64,000 nt of DNA from Endozoicomonas sp. Mp262. GTDB taxonomy: Bacteria; Pseudomonadota; Gammaproteobacteria; Pseudomonadales; Endozoicomonadaceae. Below, piece after piece: positions 28,177 through 40,100 of the stretch; the stretch's first letter is position 1; each line of letters starts with the position of its first letter. The notes under the pieces were generated by a model, which worked only from the letters and a program-made list of their open reading frames with translations, was not told where the DNA came from and made no database searches. Both the position numbers and the translations under genes were made by a program. The stretch covers positions 62,001 through 126,000 of the forward strand of contig NZ_CP092489.1 in NCBI RefSeq assembly GCF_025643335.1, written 5' to 3'.

Positions 28177-29916
28177 ATGATAATGCTGTTTTTTCGTACA
28201 GGCCTCCTCGTCCTGCTCACGCTCTTTACTGTTATCGCACAGGGTGCTCCCCTGAAATTAAAGCTAACAGGACTCGATAAAGAACTTGAGGAAAATGCCA
28301 GTCTCTACCTGAATACCCTGCCCCCCATTGATCCACATCAGCTGCCCGGTTTCCGACAACATATCAAAGAGAAAATCAGCCATTCGCTGGAAGCCCTAGG
28401 GTATTATCATTCAGTCACAACACTGCAGCTCTCGGAAAAAAACCAAAATACACTGCTGGTCAACGTTGATGCGGGAACACCTGTTATTATCCGAAAGCTT
28501 CAGCTAAACCTGTCCGGTGATGCCCTCGAAGACCAGGCTTTCTCGGATTTCAAGACAAACCTGCCATTGCAGGAAGGCGATATACTGGATCAGGGCAAAT
28601 ACGAGGCCATAAAAAGCACTCTGGTTAACCTGGCCCTGGCCCGGGGCTACTTCGATGCAAGCCTCACCCAGCATACCATCGAGATCTTCCCGAAAGAAAA
28701 TAGTGCCCACATAACACTATCTATGGAGACGGGACACCGCTATCAGTTTGGAGCTCCCATCTATAGCAAAATGACGGCACCCACCCAGAAGCTACTGGAA
28801 TACCTGATCAATTTTCAACCGGATCAATCTTACGACTCCGTTAAATTAGGCAAATTAACTCAGGATATTTCTTCAACCGGCTATTTCCAGAACATCGACG
28901 TTCACCCCGTTAAGGAAGATATAGATGACCTGGCTGTTCCCATATTTATTGGCGTAAAGCCCAGGCTAAAACACGAGTTACAGGTGGGTGCTGGCTATTC
29001 AACCGATGAAGGCCCCCGTGGTTTTTTGAACTGGGATAAACCCTGGGTCAATCATTATGGGCACAGCCTGAGCAGTGAAGCCATGATCTCGGGAAAACGA
29101 ACCGAGATATCGTCCAGCTATAAAATTCCTGCCGGAAACCCCCTGCAAGACTACTACAGCCTACAGCTGGGCTATCAGCGCAAATATATTCAGGATACAG
29201 ACAGCAGCTTACTTTCCACCTCGGTTCACCGCTGGACAAAACGTTCTTTAAGAAAGAAAAACAGTTGGGACCAGGATGTATTCTTTCGGGTGGAATCAGA
29301 AAGTTTTGAACAGGGCATCCAGAAAGACAAAAACCTTCTTCTTATTCCCGGCGTCTCATTCAGTCGTCGACGTATACGTGGTGGAGCTGATCCTCACTGG
29401 GGCGATCAGCAGCTGGCAAAACTTGAACTATCCAGCCGGTCCTGGGGTTCTGACGCAGACTTTATCAAGGCCTGGGGCCGAACCAAATGGTTACGAACCT
29501 ATGCCAAAAAACACCGTGTCATGACCCGCTTTGAACAGGGGGCTATCTGGATGCCTGGAGACATCACTGATATTCCCCCTTCCCTTCGCTTTTTTGCCGG
29601 AGGTGACCAGTCCATCAGAGGTTATGCCTATGAAAGTATCTCCCCCAGGGATAAGGACAACAAGCTAACGGGGGCTCGCTATATGACAGCGGCCAGTTTT
29701 GAGTATGCCTACAGCTTTGCCCCTAAATGGCGTATTGCCACCTTTGTGGATAGCGGGACAGCTACTAATAACTACAGGGATAAATGGAAAACCGGTACCG
29801 GCTTTGGTATCCGCTGGGTCTCCCCCCTGGGTCAACTAAAGCTGGATCTGGCCTTTGCCATCAGTGAAGAAGACACACCCTGGCGTTTGCACTTTACCAT
29901 GGGGCCTGAGCTATGA
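28177..29916 (+). CDS. tamA: TamA, outer-membrane translocation/assembly protein
   Basis: Encodes a ~579-residue Omp85-family protein. A signal peptide (ending AQGA) precedes POTRA domains (residues ~25-260) and a C-terminal 16-strand barrel with the Omp85 motif region FFAGGDQSIRGYAYESISP, ending LHFTMGPEL. With TamB it spans the envelope and takes part in autotransporter assembly and phospholipid transport to the outer membrane. I chose ATG 28177 rather than a TTG at 28168; ATG 28183 is also possible. The stop overlaps the tamB start by 4 bases, indicating translational coupling. Confidence 0.92.
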   Translation: MIMLFFRTGLLVLLTLFTVIAQGAPLKLKLTGLDKELEENASLYLNTLPPIDPHQLPGFRQHIKEKISHSLEALGYYHSVTTLQLSEKNQNTLLVNVDAGTPVIIRKLQLNLSGDALEDQAFSDFKTNLPLQEGDILDQGKYEAIKSTLVNLALARGYFDASLTQHTIEIFPKENSAHITLSMETGHRYQFGAPIYSKMTAPTQKLLEYLINFQPDQSYDSVKLGKLTQDISSTGYFQNIDVHPVKEDIDDLAVPIFIGVKPRLKHELQVGAGYSTDEGPRGFLNWDKPWVNHYGHSLSSEAMISGKRTEISSSYKIPAGNPLQDYYSLQLGYQRKYIQDTDSSLLSTSVHRWTKRSLRKKNSWDQDVFFRVESESFEQGIQKDKNLLLIPGVSFSRRRIRGGADPHWGDQQLAKLELSSRSWGSDADFIKAWGRTKWLRTYAKKHRVMTRFEQGAIWMPGDITDIPPSLRFFAGGDQSIRGYAYESISPRDKDNKLTGARYMTAASFEYAYSFAPKWRIATFVDSGTATNNYRDKWKTGTGFGIRWVSPLGQLKLDLAFAISEEDTPWRLHFTMGPEL

Positions 29917-32900
29917 AGCGGCTGATCCGAAGTGTCTTGATATTCATTGTTTTTGTACTGGGCATTCTAACCATCGGCTTTACCCATACGGGCAACCAGT
30001 GGCTCTGGCAACAGGCACAAAAGCAGCTTCCTGAACTGGAAGGTGAACTTGTCAGTGGACACTTGGGAACAGGCTGGACTTTTCGCAACCTGGGCTGGAA
30101 TAACGATCAGGTATCGTTTAATAGCAGACAACTGTCACTGGAATGGAATCCCCTGTCGCTATTAAAAGGCAGGCTTTGGGTAACCGATATTACCGCTACC
30201 CATCCCACCCTGGAGTTGTTACCCTCATCTGAACAGGACAGTGTATCCGAAGGGAGTTCTTCTGAATTGTCCATTCCATTATCTGTGGATATTGATAGGG
30301 TAACTATCAATGACTTTAAATTCCAACAGGAAGGGCTAACCACTTCATTTAAAAAGCTGTCCACAGCCGTCCATCTTAACAAGGCTGGCCTGGTGGTGGA
30401 TTCTACTTTGCTGGATAACCTTAACATTGCAGCATCCAGCACAGCTGACAGTGCAAGTGCAGCAACAAAACCAGCCGACGACCCCATTACTTTGCCAGCC
30501 ATTCAACTTCCTTTTCCCGTTAAACTGCAAAAATTGGAGCTGGTAAACACCCAATATGACCAGGAGGTGATTCCTGGTATTACCCTGAAGATGGCAGGTC
30601 AAGCGCATCAGTTAACCATTGAGCAGTTAACTGTTTTTCACCCATTAGCGAATACCGAGCTATCAGGACATATCAGTCTGGCCAATGACTACCCATTAAC
30701 ACTGGCGATAAATTCCATCGTAAAAAAAGACCAAATCGACGCACTGCCTGACAACCAGAGGCTTTCTATCAACCTCACCGGTTCACTTCAGCAGTTAGCC
30801 ATCAAGATAACCACAGCAGGCTCATTCAACGCAAAGGTTACCGGGGAAGCCCAGCCTCTAATACCGAACCTGCCATTTGAGCTTAATCTGTTATGGGATA
30901 AAATTCAGTGGCCTCTCGCAGGGACAACACCTGATGCCACTCTGGAACAGGGTCAGTTAACCGCCAAAGGTACTCTGCAAAACTACGCCTTCACCCTTGA
31001 CGCCCTTGCAAAACTCACTGCACAGCCACCCATAACAGTAGATATTAACGGTGAAGGAACAACCCGCAATATTTACTTTAATAACATTGATCTGCGAACG
31101 TCTGAGGGAGCTGCCGCCATCTCTGGCTCCCTTGATTGGGAAAATGATATCCAATGGCAGGGGGATATGGCTTTATCCCACGTCAATCCAGCCCACTGGG
31201 TTTCGGAACTGCCGGGAGAAATCAGCGGAAACATTCACAGCCAGTTCAAGCTCAGGGACAACCAGTGGCAATTAGCTATTCCTGAACTTAACCTCTCAGG
31301 CACCCTGCGTGACCACACGGTTACCATGAAAGGAAAACTGCTGGGTGACCAGGATTTACACTGGACTATTGATTTTCTCAATGTCCGCCTGGGCGAAAAC
31401 CAACTCTCTGCCCAAGGCCAACTTGCCGATAACTGGAACCTGAATGCCCGCATTGACGGCAAAAAGCTCAGCGAGCTATATCCGGGATTGGGAGGCTCTT
31501 TGGAGGGCACTTTCCAGCTTACGGGTAATCAGGAAAACCCGAGTATCAACTATCAACTGACCAGTCCGTTACTCATCTGGCAGGCACTGAGCCTGAAGCA
31601 GCTAAGCAGTGCGGGGGCAATCATAAAGGATGATGAAATCCGTGGAGAGGCAACCCTGAACCTGGATCAGTTTAATGGCAGCGGCATTAAACTGAAGCAT
31701 ATTACCCTGGCCGTCAAAGGCAGTGAAAGCAGCCATCAATTGTCACTGGGCAGTGAAGGCAACCCCGTGGCTCCCAGCCTTAACCTGTCCGGCTCATGGT
31801 TAAATAATCGCTGGAATGGCATTTTAACAAAAGCCCACCTCCGTACTGATATCGGCAAATGGCAATTAAATAAACCCGCACAGATCACCTTCAACAACCA
31901 TCAGGTGCTTGCCCTGTCCCGGCAGTGCTGGCAATCGGGGCAGGCGCAGCTTTGCCTTGATCCTGCTGAGATATCCGCTGCCGAGGGAAGCACCGCCTTC
32001 ACACTGAGCCAGTTTAGCCTGGAAACCCTAAAGCCCTTTTTCCCGGATAATTTTTCCTGGCAGGCGGTAACCTCGGCCCAGGGACAGGTGGCGTGGAAAA
32101 ACAGTGCTCCGACCCTCTCTCTTGCTATCACCACAACACCGGGAACACTGGAAGCCGGCCCCATCAAAAGTGACTATGATACCCTGGCCGTTCAGGTCAA
32201 TGTGGCTAATGACAAGATGCACAGCACCCTGGGCTTTAAGTCTCAACAGCTTGGACAGGCTGATATTGACTTGTCAGTCAGCGATATCCAGGATCGCCGA
32301 CAACTGGCTGGCACCCTGCATACCGATAATCTAATGATTCATATTTTGTCGCCTTTCCTGCCTGATACCCGTGATCTGACGGGTACCGTTTCGGCACAGG
32401 GCCGGTTTGGCGGAACCCTGGAAAAGCCGCTTTTTCATGGTTTCCTGGAGCTCGCTGAAGGTGGCCTGAAAACCACAACGGATATGGTTACCATCAGTGA
32501 GCTGGATACCCGTCTGGAAATCGCCGGGGATCAGGCCAACATCACAGGAAAAATGAACGTAGGCGACGGAACCCTTAATCTTGGCGGCCAGATTAACTGG
32601 CAAAACCTGTCGCCATCAGGGCAGATCACCGCCAAAGGCTCCGGGCTGGAAGCCCAGTATCCGGGGGTGGGTGCCGTTCATATTTCTCCTGACCTTCGCG
32701 TACTGCTCGGCAATAACCAGAAGATAGAAGGAACCCTCGCTATCCCCTGGGCACGCATTAAAATAAAGTCCTTACCTAAACAGGCGGTAACACGCTCCGA
32801 TGATGTGATTGTTATCAAATCAGGGGCAGTGGTAACGGATAAAAAAGAGCTGGCTACACCCATTGAAATAGACACACAAATCCTGCTAGGCAATGATGTC

Positions 32901-33569
32901 CAGCTTGATGCCTTTGGCCTTAAAACCCACCTTACCGGCCGGCTCAACCTGCTACAGAAACCAGAAAAGCCCCTGGAAGCCCATGGTACCATTCAATTAA
33001 AAGAAGGCCGCTACCGTTCCTTTGGGCAAAATCTGGTGATTCGAAACGGAAAAATCATTTTTTCAGGCCCTCTGGATAACCCCTACCTGGTGGTAGACGC
33101 TATTCGCAACCCTGATGCCATAGAAGACAATGTCACAGTTGGGGTCATGGTAAACGGCCCTGCTGCCAAGCCTGGCTGGGAAATCTTCTCAGATCCCTCA
33201 ATGCCTCAAACCGAACAGTTTTCCTACCTGCTCAGGGGACGAGCCATGAAGGCCAGCTCTGGAGACAGTAATGCTCTCCAGTCCATGCTGCTTGGACTGG
33301 GCGTTAGCCAAATCGGTGGGGTGGTTTCCGATATTGGGGAGGCGGTTGGTTTTGAGGATGTCTCCCTGGATACAGAGGGGAATGGTGAGGATACCCAGGT
33401 CACTGTCAGTGGCTATATCTCTCCTGATATCCAGGTCCAGTATGGTGTGGGAGTTTTCAGCTCAGTGGGTGAAATGAAGGTTAAATATGAACTGATGCCC
33501 CGCCTTTATCTTCAAGCCGTCAGCGGCCTGGCCCAGGCACTGGATATTTTTTACCGTTTTTCCCTATGA
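29913..33569 (+). CDS. tamB: TamB, envelope-spanning AsmA-like lipid transport protein
   Basis: Encodes a 1218-residue protein. An N-terminal inner-membrane helix (residues ~5-24, IRSVLIFIVFVLGILTIGF) precedes a long repetitive beta-rich region that forms a hydrophobic groove, and the C-terminal DUF490 domain ends LAQALDIFYRFSL. TamB pairs with TamA and acts in anterograde phospholipid transport. It overlaps tamA by ATGA. Length is close to the ~1250 usual for the family. A hairpin (CGCTAAC/GTTAGCG, 33621-33661) lies downstream. Confidence 0.93.
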   Translation: MKRLIRSVLIFIVFVLGILTIGFTHTGNQWLWQQAQKQLPELEGELVSGHLGTGWTFRNLGWNNDQVSFNSRQLSLEWNPLSLLKGRLWVTDITATHPTLELLPSSEQDSVSEGSSSELSIPLSVDIDRVTINDFKFQQEGLTTSFKKLSTAVHLNKAGLVVDSTLLDNLNIAASSTADSASAATKPADDPITLPAIQLPFPVKLQKLELVNTQYDQEVIPGITLKMAGQAHQLTIEQLTVFHPLANTELSGHISLANDYPLTLAINSIVKKDQIDALPDNQRLSINLTGSLQQLAIKITTAGSFNAKVTGEAQPLIPNLPFELNLLWDKIQWPLAGTTPDATLEQGQLTAKGTLQNYAFTLDALAKLTAQPPITVDINGEGTTRNIYFNNIDLRTSEGAAAISGSLDWENDIQWQGDMALSHVNPAHWVSELPGEISGNIHSQFKLRDNQWQLAIPELNLSGTLRDHTVTMKGKLLGDQDLHWTIDFLNVRLGENQLSAQGQLADNWNLNARIDGKKLSELYPGLGGSLEGTFQLTGNQENPSINYQLTSPLLIWQALSLKQLSSAGAIIKDDEIRGEATLNLDQFNGSGIKLKHITLAVKGSESSHQLSLGSEGNPVAPSLNLSGSWLNNRWNGILTKAHLRTDIGKWQLNKPAQITFNNHQVLALSRQCWQSGQAQLCLDPAEISAAEGSTAFTLSQFSLETLKPFFPDNFSWQAVTSAQGQVAWKNSAPTLSLAITTTPGTLEAGPIKSDYDTLAVQVNVANDKMHSTLGFKSQQLGQADIDLSVSDIQDRRQLAGTLHTDNLMIHILSPFLPDTRDLTGTVSAQGRFGGTLEKPLFHGFLELAEGGLKTTTDMVTISELDTRLEIAGDQANITGKMNVGDGTLNLGGQINWQNLSPSGQITAKGSGLEAQYPGVGAVHISPDLRVLLGNNQKIEGTLAIPWARIKIKSLPKQAVTRSDDVIVIKSGAVVTDKKELATPIEIDTQILLGNDVQLDAFGLKTHLTGRLNLLQKPEKPLEAHGTIQLKEGRYRSFGQNLVIRNGKIIFSGPLDNPYLVVDAIRNPDAIEDNVTVGVMVNGPAAKPGWEIFSDPSMPQTEQFSYLLRGRAMKASSGDSNALQSMLLGLGVSQIGGVVSDIGEAVGFEDVSLDTEGNGEDTQVTVSGYISPDIQVQYGVGVFSSVGEMKVKYELMPRLYLQAVSGLAQALDIFYRFSL

Positions 33570-33688
33570 CTTATTATGGGGCTATACAAAGGGTGAAATT
33601 TTTACGGCGGACAGCTATTTCGCTAACCCCTGGTGCCCTTTAAAAACGGGGAGTGTTAGCGCATAGCTGAAGGTCTTGCTGTATCAGG

Positions 33689-33720
33689 GTCGCGTCCTTC
33701 CCGGGCGCGTGAATTGAAAC
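33689..33720 (+). CRISPR. Solitary type I-C-like CRISPR repeat
   Basis: A 32-base sequence beginning GTCGCGTCC and ending GCGCGTGAATTGAAAC has the length, the internal stem (CGCGTCC pairing with GGGCGCG) and the terminal ATTGAAAC of type I-C direct repeats, which typically end GTGGATTGAAAC. Only one copy is present: no second repeat, spacer pattern, leader or cas gene is seen in the window. It is either an orphan remnant of a lost array or a chance/derived match. Confidence 0.4.
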
Positions 33721-33913
33721 CCTATTTATTCCCCCGGAGTTTTTCTCTCAGCCCTTTTTTTCACCCTCCTTAATTCTTTCTTATTTTACCGGAGATAAAA
33801 ACTGGAAAGCAGCCTTCTTAAAATACAATAAATAATTAAAAAATACTTCACTGCTGAAGAACGAGTCCACAATCAATTATTCAGACATCTTGGCAATCAT
33901 AATCATCATATCG

Positions 33914-34084
33914 CCTAGCAGCCTGTCGGACTTAGCCGATCGTAGCGAGAAAAAGACCGGTTTGAGCCATTTTTTATGCTGATTCGAGGCGAATAGTGGT
34001 TCTATTTAACGAGAATCAGCATAAAAAATAGCCAAATCCGGCTTTTTCGCAGTAGGTCAGAGCTAAGTCCGACAGGCTGCTAGG
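33914..34084. repeat. Long palindromic (MITE-like) element
   Basis: A 171 bp near-perfect palindrome. The outer 21 bp are perfect inverted repeats (33914-33934 and 34064-34084), starting CCTAGCAGCCTGTCGGAC. The similarity extends through most of both arms, including the inner stretch ATTTTTTATGCTGATTC and its complement. Transcribed, it would form one long hairpin. It ends 45 bases before the first possible start of the giant gene. No coding content. Confidence 0.8.
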
Positions 34085-34128
34085 ATGAAATATCAAACAA
34101 CCGGTGAAAATAATAATGGGGTGACAGC

Positions 34129-37100
34129 GTGCTCATGATACGTGTGTTGATACTTTATTTACTAGGACTTTTATCCATACCCGTGGTAGCCATGAACCCA
34201 GCGGGACAGTACGGTAGCACGCCTGACGCAGCCACGTATTCTCAACCGGCTCCTATAAAGGCAAACTTCATTCCGGGATACGCTGTTCCGCCTTATGTTT
34301 ATATCCCTAACCGGCCACCCCAGTGGCTTCCCCCTATGCCAGCACCGGCAAGACCCACCTACCTGCACCCTCAGCAGGAAACAGTTCCCGAAGAAAAACC
34401 GCTATCCCTTGAAGAACGGCAACTTTTTGAGCGGCTGACAAAAAATGCAGAACCAATAGACATCACTATCCTAAAGAACCTCAGCAAGTACACAACACAC
34501 AGGGCTAAACAGTATCTGGGCAGCTCCGACCCACAAAAAGCTGCCCAGTCAATCAAAATGCCCACTTACAGCAACAACTCAGAACCACCAGACCTGAAGT
34601 TACACGGCAGCGTTGGGTTTTTACTCAATCTAAAGAAATGGTATGGCCTATTAGTGGATATCTTTCCTGAAGACTGGGATTTCAAAGTTCACCGCACAGC
34701 CATTGGGGATGTTCTTCCCCTCCTTCATATTCCCATAGAGCACATCGAGAAAATACTAGGCCGGGTTTATGATGTGTATCCCGAAGGGTCGCCCCCACTA
34801 CATCGACTGGAGTTTGACACCAAGCAACGGCATGTTGTGGTGGAAATGATGCCATTCAACCATTATCCACCTAAGAACATCACCATTCACTATTATGTAC
34901 TTAAAGACTATCCCCGCAAACCACCAGTCCTGTCCATCGATTTGACAGTGGTCGACGACATACAATTATTCCCCTGGGGAGTGGCTAATATTCCCGGCAT
35001 TGGTGAATTTCCGATGTTGGATCATACAACTATTCTTAATCATGCAGAACTTATGCTGTCGCCAATTCTTCCTTTTGAGGAGTTTTATCGACTACCTCCC
35101 AACCAGCAAAGGGCACATATATCTGAAGCCGGTGATCGTGCCTTTCACAAGCTACAACCTAAATTAAAGCAATGGTGGGCACTGGAAAAACCCAGGGGTG
35201 TCTTTCCTGATGCTGCAAGAACCAGACTTGAAATACTGGCCAACTACGAAATTAGTGCCTGGCAGCCCCCTATGCAACCCGAAACACCAGCCTCATCTCA
35301 ACAACAGAAAACCATTGAGCCTACCAATAAAAAAGCACCTGATAACCCGACACCAACGACAAAGAAAAAAATAAATATTATAGGGGGCCAGTCTAAACCT
35401 GCCCGATCATCCTCTTCAAAAAAACGAACGACACTTTCCTCAAAACAAAATAATGATGGATTTAACCTGGAGGGAGAAGAACTCTTTTCTTTGCATTTCG
35501 GCGATACAGAAGACGCAACCGATGTTTATCGCCGTAGACGTCTTGAGCAGAAACAGCCAGGAAAAAATCCGGATTTTCCCCTTGAGGACTCTGAACCCGT
35601 CTCTTTCTATTTTGGTGAGGCTACACAGACATACCGTGAGCACCGTAAAAAAAAGAAAGCACCACCAAAACAACAGCCCAATACTCAACCACCATCTCCC
35701 CCTATACCTGCTGGAGCCATAACGGTAGAAGACCTGGAAAAAAACATACTGCTTTCAAGAGTACCCGTCACAGAAGAATCCTCAAAAGCTCTGCCAGGTG
35801 TACGGAAAGATAAGAGACCAAAGCGCCCTGAAAAAACCGCCCACCCCTTCACAGAGGCTCAGGCTCCCCTAAAACACAACATCTGCAATATTGATCACTA
35901 TCATCATTTTTGTAACCCGCATCAGGAAGGTTTTTTTGAATATCCCCTTCCCCCCGATGATTTTTGTGGTTTCCATGCCCTGGCTTTACACCGGCCTGAA
36001 TTCACTGATGGTAAGGCATTATTTTCTGCTTTTGTTAAAAAATGCCAAAGTGACAGAGTGTTTCAAATTCGCTGTAAAGAGATACTAGCTCCTTATAAGG
36101 ACGTTGACCCTGAAGGTTACCCCTCGATCCTTCAAAACTTCGAAAACTTATGCAAAAAAACGTCCGCTAAAAAAAGCGCATGGCTGGATATTTTCCAGGT
36201 TCCCTGTATTGAACTATTTCTTGATCAGACAATCTGCATCCCTGGCAAGGAAGGGTTCTACTTACACGCTCCATTGCCAGAAAACCATAAACCAGCCATA
36301 CATATCCTCTTTGAGGACTCAACCGGCAACCACTTTTCCGGATTGGTAACCACACAACACTCTTACGGGGCATGGCTTTTTGAACACGAAAAAAAAAGCA
36401 GCTGGAGCCTTAAGACAGGCTCCTTGTGGAGAGACTATAATACTCTAACCTACTTGCATTACGAAGGGATGCAACAAGAAACTGCTACAGGCATATCCAA
36501 CCTCCAGACTCGACTGAATGAATTTATTCTGGATAATAATAATGAAGACCTACCCCAGGATTATATTGAAGGGTTATATCAATTCTTCAACTGGAAACTA
36601 CAACTAAACACACCAGAACATCCTTCCCCAAAACAACACCCCATAACACCTCAAAAAAGCACTATAAAACCAATAAAAACATCTCCTGTATCGTATCAAT
36701 ACCCTCCCCAACACCAAGGAGAAAAAAAACAGCACACAACATCCTCAACAAATAAAAAGCGAGTGGAAAACAACCAATATAGTTTGAATAAACCAGTTCC
36801 AATGAAAAAAGAATCCGATCAACAGAGCAATAAAATACCGGTATCCACTGACACTAGAGACCTACCTTCTATGCAAGGTGCCCAGCCATCAGAAAACAGA
36901 ACTGATAGCAATAAAAAAATAGGCATTGCTTCCCCTCCTGGCATCACTGAACCAGTAACCAGTAAAAATAACGGCACTCAGAACAAAACACCTGATATTA
37001 CCAGTACTCCAATGACAGCCAACACCAGCAACCTAAATACACTACCGCCATCAGATGCACCACAAGAAGAAGTTCTAAGTTCAGCCGACATCCCTTCTAA

Positions 37101-40100
37101 TGATGCTAAAGAAGATATAAAAATGTCAGAACCTGGCATCCAAAAAGAAAAGAAAAGAAATAAAAAAAAGAAACACAAAAAGAAAGCGTTCCCCCATAAA
37201 AAAGAAGAAACTCATATTCCTCCGAAAAAAGATTTACAAAAAAACAAAGAACCCATCTTAGTTGAGATGGGTAGCGCATCAACATCAATAACAAAAGATG
37301 AGAAAGATACTAGCAAACAATCTCAAAAAAAAGAAAAAAACAAAGTAACACCAATGGCAAAACAAACCGATTCTGACTCTATCCCAAAAACCAGTAAAGT
37401 AGCACTAACGCATGAGGAACTAGCAGAAATCAAAAAAAGGATAGAGCAACTTGAACTTGAAAACAAACAAAAAATAGTGCAACCTACCACGACTCAAAGT
37501 TTACCGAAAGATTCTCCGAAGAGCACTTTACAACCTTACATTTCCGTCGGCAAGCAGCTTAAAAATAAGATTCCACCTAAAGATTATGAACACTTATGCG
37601 TTATTGAGGGATCGAATGAAAGTAATGACTTATCAATAAAACATAATTCAGGTGATCATCAATCGGTTTTAAGCTCTGAATTAACAGAAAACGATGAACT
37701 TGTGGCTACAATTGCGGGAAATAAAAACGAACGTACACGTGAAGCGACCGCCCTGCCTATTGAGGCTTTGCCCTCTAAACCCCGCTTACCGCTTTGCTAT
37801 TTAACTAACAAAGAATATATTAACTATGCATTATCAGAATGTATTGGCATGCCATCAACATTACCATGGTTTGCTGGCTTTGAACAAATAATGGATACCC
37901 CTCCTGCCCATGAATGGGAGGCCGTTGCAAAAAATTGTTTACACGATTATGAAAAGCTCGCACCGGTACTTCAAGCGGATTGGGAAGGTATTTTACAACA
38001 AGAACAAAATCTTGAAAAAATACCTCCATTCACCCCTGACTGGTATTCACAGCGCGAAGCCATCGGCAGAAACTACTACCTGAAATTCCTGCAATATGCA
38101 TTTATTGAAGATTACGATGAATATCTGCCTGTTCAACGATTTATTCCTGCAATAAGAACCCAAACGCAGATATTGAGCCTTCTTGAAAAGGCTGCTATTT
38201 ATGGTTACCAAATAGCTATAACGACACTTAGCACATTAATTCAAACAGATAATATGGATAACCATAGATCAAAACTTCGCTATATAAATTGGGCTATTTT
38301 AAAGGAAATAACACTCTATCATCCCAAAAACAGCGACGAGTATAAAAAGTATGATATATTAACAGATCCGCGCCATAAAAACTTTATATCTTCCTTCAGC
38401 AGCGCAATAAAAGCACTGAACTATATACTGAAGAAACAGGAAAACAGCAATAAACCTGAACAGGCTCTGCCAGTTGAAAATAAGTCTGCCGTTCTTTTCA
38501 GCTATATTGAACTGCTTGCACAAGGTCTAGCCCACCCCATAACTGCCGAAAAGGTTCTTATCTCCGGCCTTATCTTCTCCAGCTCAACCTTACATGCCCT
38601 GCCAACAATATTTACCATCCCCCCCGCCCGCTGGATACACTTTCTTGATTTCCTGACAGATATCCTGAGTCATCCAGAAGCGATAGAAAAAGAGCAAAAA
38701 GAAATCATCATTAGCTTCTGTGAACCCATGATCTATCAGCTGAATATTGCCCTGCTATGCCTCGGTGACCGGGATGCAATTAACCGGCTTGCCTTGTTTG
38801 ACCCACAAAACCGGGATGATGAAACTCTTCATCGACTCTATAACCACTCCCCCTGGCGGCAACCCGTTGCTTCAGTCTATGATTCAGATGAGGAAAATGA
38901 CACTTGTGAGGATGAAACAGTCCAATCAGTAACAATCCCCGCAGTAACAAGTCTCGTCAGTGACGCGTTAGACAACAGCGGCTCTTTTTATGAAAAAAAC
39001 TTCGAAGCTGCCGAGTTGTCGTTAATGAATTTTTCCTCTTCAGATAGCGAATGGGTAACTTGTGATGAGGATGAAGAACAAGAAGATACAGAAAAGCAAA
39101 TAACATTTATAGAAGCCTCTATCCATGAAATGACAGGAATACCTCTTTTCTCACAACCATCTTTATTCCCTATTACCGAAAGTTTGCTGCCCTCTGCTGC
39201 CTCAAGGGAACAGCTCCTGGCTGCTTTTGGATGGAGCGAGGAAAGCCATAACATTGACAGAGAGATGAATCATATCATCCAGGCACTTTCACCATGTACA
39301 GAACCCGGTTTAACGAATACCTGCATGACTGGAAAAGCTTGCCTGTTACTTTTTTTGCAGTCAGCGGGTGTCAATATCATACAGCCAACCCCGCGGGAAA
39401 CATCCCTGACATTCCTACAGAGGCTGCCCTCTGATAGTGAATTATACCCCCTACTTGAGCAAGCCTCTGCCTGTCAAAACCCTTATGCACAATACCTGCT
39501 GGGAGTGTTTTCAGCAGGCAATCCCCGCTTTGATGCCTGGTCACAACAACGCCACCGGGCACTGGCAATAAAAGCAGGATTCTCTCAACCTGTCTCCCTG
39601 CCCAATATGGAGTACAAATTAATAACCCAATACGACTTTATTGCTTTATCAGAGCTTGTCCAAATGCACCACTATTCAAAAAACAGCAATAAATCATTGC
39701 TCATGTTTAATGACAGTACTAAATACCTGGTGCCTTTTTCTTGTACACAAGCCCCACATAAGCCAGATGATCTATTTTATGATGAAATAAGGCGTAATAT
39801 GATTGACTATTTTGCGAGACGCCAGCACTTAACAAAAGACAAGCACTGCTCCGCTAAAGAAAGGCTTCTATTATTACTGACGATGTACAATTACCCGGAT
39901 ATACTGACCAAAGCACTTGATGCCTTAGCCTTATGGGTTGAGATTTGCGAAGGCACCTCATACCCATCTGCAATCAGCCATATAAAACACAAGACGTCCT
40001 TTCTATTATTATGCGCTCTACAGGGTATTAGCGATAATGACGTCAAGAAAAAATTTCTCGGCTGTATCCGCTTTTGCGATCTATCTGAAGTCTCTTATTT

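Larger units (their letters stand above)
33570..34128. other. Non-coding gap between tamB and the giant gene
   Basis: About 560 bases with no supported gene. It holds a possible tamB hairpin (33621-33661), a lone CRISPR-like repeat (33689-33720), a pyrimidine-rich stretch (33720-33790), and a long palindrome (33914-34084) that ends shortly before the next start codon. No tRNA or promoter was identified with confidence. Confidence 0.6.
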
